Below are positions 62,909-64,000 of a stretch of 64,000 nucleotides of DNA, piece after piece. How positions within the stretch are numbered: position 1 is the stretch's first letter; each line of letters opens with the position of its first letter. The translations under genes were made by a program, and so were the position numbers. The notes beneath the pieces were generated by a model that searched no databases, was not told where the DNA came from, and saw only the letters and a list, made by a program, of their open reading frames with translations. The DNA comes from Cytophagaceae bacterium (GTDB taxonomy: Bacteria > Bacteroidota > Bacteroidia > Cytophagales > Spirosomataceae), in the NCBI GenBank assembly GCA_005791165.1, contig SXXW01000011.1:1-64000 (forward strand), written 5' to 3'.

Positions 62909-64000
62909 TTAACTTTCGAATGAAATCTTAACTTTCGTGCTTCTAAATTGAATATACGCAATCCAGAAAAGTAAAATAGGCACGGAAATAGTGAGTTGTC
63001 TTGGCAATGCAGAAATCAGCGAAGACAAGGCTAAATAGGCTAAAATAAAGAGGGCCAAAAAGTTAATTTCAAGGGGACATTTTCTGAAATTCAACGCCCA
63101 CAAATACAGCGATAATATAAAAAAAGTGAGCAAAATCGCATTGGGTACGAATCGCAATAATCCTCTTTCCGTGTGAGAAAAACCTGTTTGCGGAAAGTTA
63201 AACCATAATCTTCCTTGGTTTGTGAACCAATTTCTTAAGTACTTTATTGGGTGTTTTTTGATATTTTCAATCCCCTTTTTTTTGTAAGCATCATCGCTCT
63301 CAACGCCTTTCAGGGTTAAAAAATAGGTAAAATCACTTAAATGGTTTTTATATAAAGTAGGGCCACCCACTTCTTGGCCATTAAATAATGTTTCTGGAAA
63401 CCAGTCGCCAAATTCATTTTCATACGGGGTGCTCATCCAATAAAGATTCATTCCCCCGCTATTCCCCCAGTAAAATACTCTACCGGTTAAATTATAGGTA
63501 TAGGCTAGATATGGCGTGACTATTGCAAAGGCAATACCTAGCGCAATGAGTAAACTTTTTATCTTAGGTTTCGCGATATTTTTGATTCGAAAAAATAGGA
63601 ATACCGAGGCCCAGAAAATAATCATGATTAATAAAATATAGCCGAAGATGAACTTTGTCAGAACGATTAGCCCTATCACGACACCTGATATATATAAATA
63701 ATTTTTATTGCCTTTCGTGTAATACGAGGTTATTGTCAACAACAAAGAACTCATTAAAAATGAGGTAAATGGCTCGGTCAAAATGGATGGAATTTCTTGG
63801 TATCCCAAATAGTACAAGCCCCAAGCTAAAGATGCTGTTAAGGCTACTTTGGTATTGGTATATGCTTTGATGGATTTAAATAAAAAAACGATACTCATGT
63901 ATTGCATGAGCGCATTCGCTAAAGGGATTGTGATTAATGGGAATTTAAAATATAAGAATGGCACTAAAAAAAGGGGGTATCCAGGACCATTCCAAAGAAA
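62909..64000 (-). CDS. GT39/ArnT-like membrane glycosyltransferase, 5' end outside window
   Basis: The frame stays open to the right edge and reads FLWNGPGYPLFLVPF upstream of 63964, so the start is beyond the window; 363 residues are seen. About nine hydrophobic helices, the NGPGYPLF block, a periplasmic-loop-like section with WFNFPQTGFSH, and closing helices suit polytopic lipid-linked sugar transferases of the GT39 superfamily. The catalytic Asp-containing first loop lies outside the window. It converges on the FAD-oxidoreductase gene with one base between stops. Confidence 0.75.
   Translation of the reverse strand, partial: FLWNGPGYPLFLVPFLYFKFPLITIPLANALMQYMSIVFLFKSIKAYTNTKVALTASLAWGLYYLGYQEIPSILTEPFTSFLMSSLLLTITSYYTKGNKNYLYISGVVIGLIVLTKFIFGYILLIMIIFWASVFLFFRIKNIAKPKIKSLLIALGIAFAIVTPYLAYTYNLTGRVFYWGNSGGMNLYWMSTPYENEFGDWFPETLFNGQEVGGPTLYKNHLSDFTYFLTLKGVESDDAYKKKGIENIKKHPIKYLRNWFTNQGRLWFNFPQTGFSHTERGLLRFVPNAILLTFFILSLYLWALNFRKCPLEINFLALFILAYLALSSLISALPRQLTISVPILLFWIAYIQFRSTKVKISFES

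Noticed and set aside
1-64000. CRISPR arrays, tRNA, rRNA, complete insertion sequences and prophage genes
   Set aside because: None could be seen on reading intergenic regions; the repeats found are dispersed hairpins, not spaced arrays.

Overview
The window most likely comes from a Bacteroidota chromosome, probably a free-living Cytophagales-type heterotroph. This is an inference from several signs: the C-terminus of a PorP/SprF-like (type IX secretion) protein at the left edge, promoters of the Bacteroidota TTTG / TAnnTTTG type, a TonB-dependent receptor, AT-rich codon use, and the families present (DUF1080, PVC-type dehydrogenase, VF530, DUF3472, DUF6786, Haem_bd). I saw no rRNA, tRNA, CRISPR array, complete insertion sequence or prophage. 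About 50 genes are supported, almost all metabolic or transport genes.

Layout. (1) 1-9110: a keto-sugar and oxidoreduction group: ChaN-like protein, 2,3-diketogulonate-type reductase, DUF1080 hydrolase, a cupredoxin/PVC-dehydrogenase fusion, a 3-hydroxyacyl-CoA-dehydrogenase-like enzyme, a VOC protein and a ThuA-like protein. (2) 9154-14289: a TetR regulator divergent from an ABC / HlyD / TolC export operon. (3) 14390-19690: remnants of a possible serine recombinase, then a leftward cluster of carbonic anhydrase, response regulator, histidine kinase, USP and SulP transporter. (4) 19814-20991: a second copy of region 2 in which only the TetR gene is intact and the transporter is an internally deleted relic. 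(5) 21213-23408: a TonB-dependent receptor with a clear promoter and an iron-box-like site. (6) 23821-30746: a glucarate-type pathway (aldolase, GntP permease, tartronate-semialdehyde reductase, glucarate dehydratase, Dabb protein), with a convergent PQQ/cytochrome c dehydrogenase. (7) 30977-41371: sugar isomerases, a PIG-L deacetylase, a BASS transporter, VF530, DUF3472, a membrane protein with SGNH hydrolase and polysaccharide deacetylase, and a metallophosphoesterase. (8) 41450-51558: an AraC regulator broken by one stop codon, followed by a seven-gene glycan or glycolipid cluster (ceramidase-like, ChbG-like deacetylase, sialidase-like, propeller plus helical hydrolase-like, GntP permease, DUF1080, alcohol dehydrogenase). 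(9) 51734-57938: ApbE-DUF2271, PepSY protein, haem protein, DUF6786 and 5-oxoprolinase PxpBCA. (10) 58051-64000: formylglycine-generating enzyme, sterol-desaturase family protein, class V aminotransferase, FAD oxidoreductase and a truncated GT39-type membrane glycosyltransferase.

How it fits together. Much of the window looks built for oxidising and cleaving unusual sugars, sugar acids and decorated glycans: secreted or lipoprotein hydrolases, periplasmic dehydrogenases that pass electrons to copper or haem domains, H+-coupled sugar-acid permeases and cytoplasmic pathways. The least ordinary features are a dispersed 33-bp perfect hairpin repeat with covarying stems, the duplicated and decayed TetR/exporter module with a shared palindromic operator, an ABC ATPase lacking most catalytic motifs, a carbonic anhydrase / two-component / SulP cluster lying between the two duplicate copies, and a copper-domain-fused PVC dehydrogenase.
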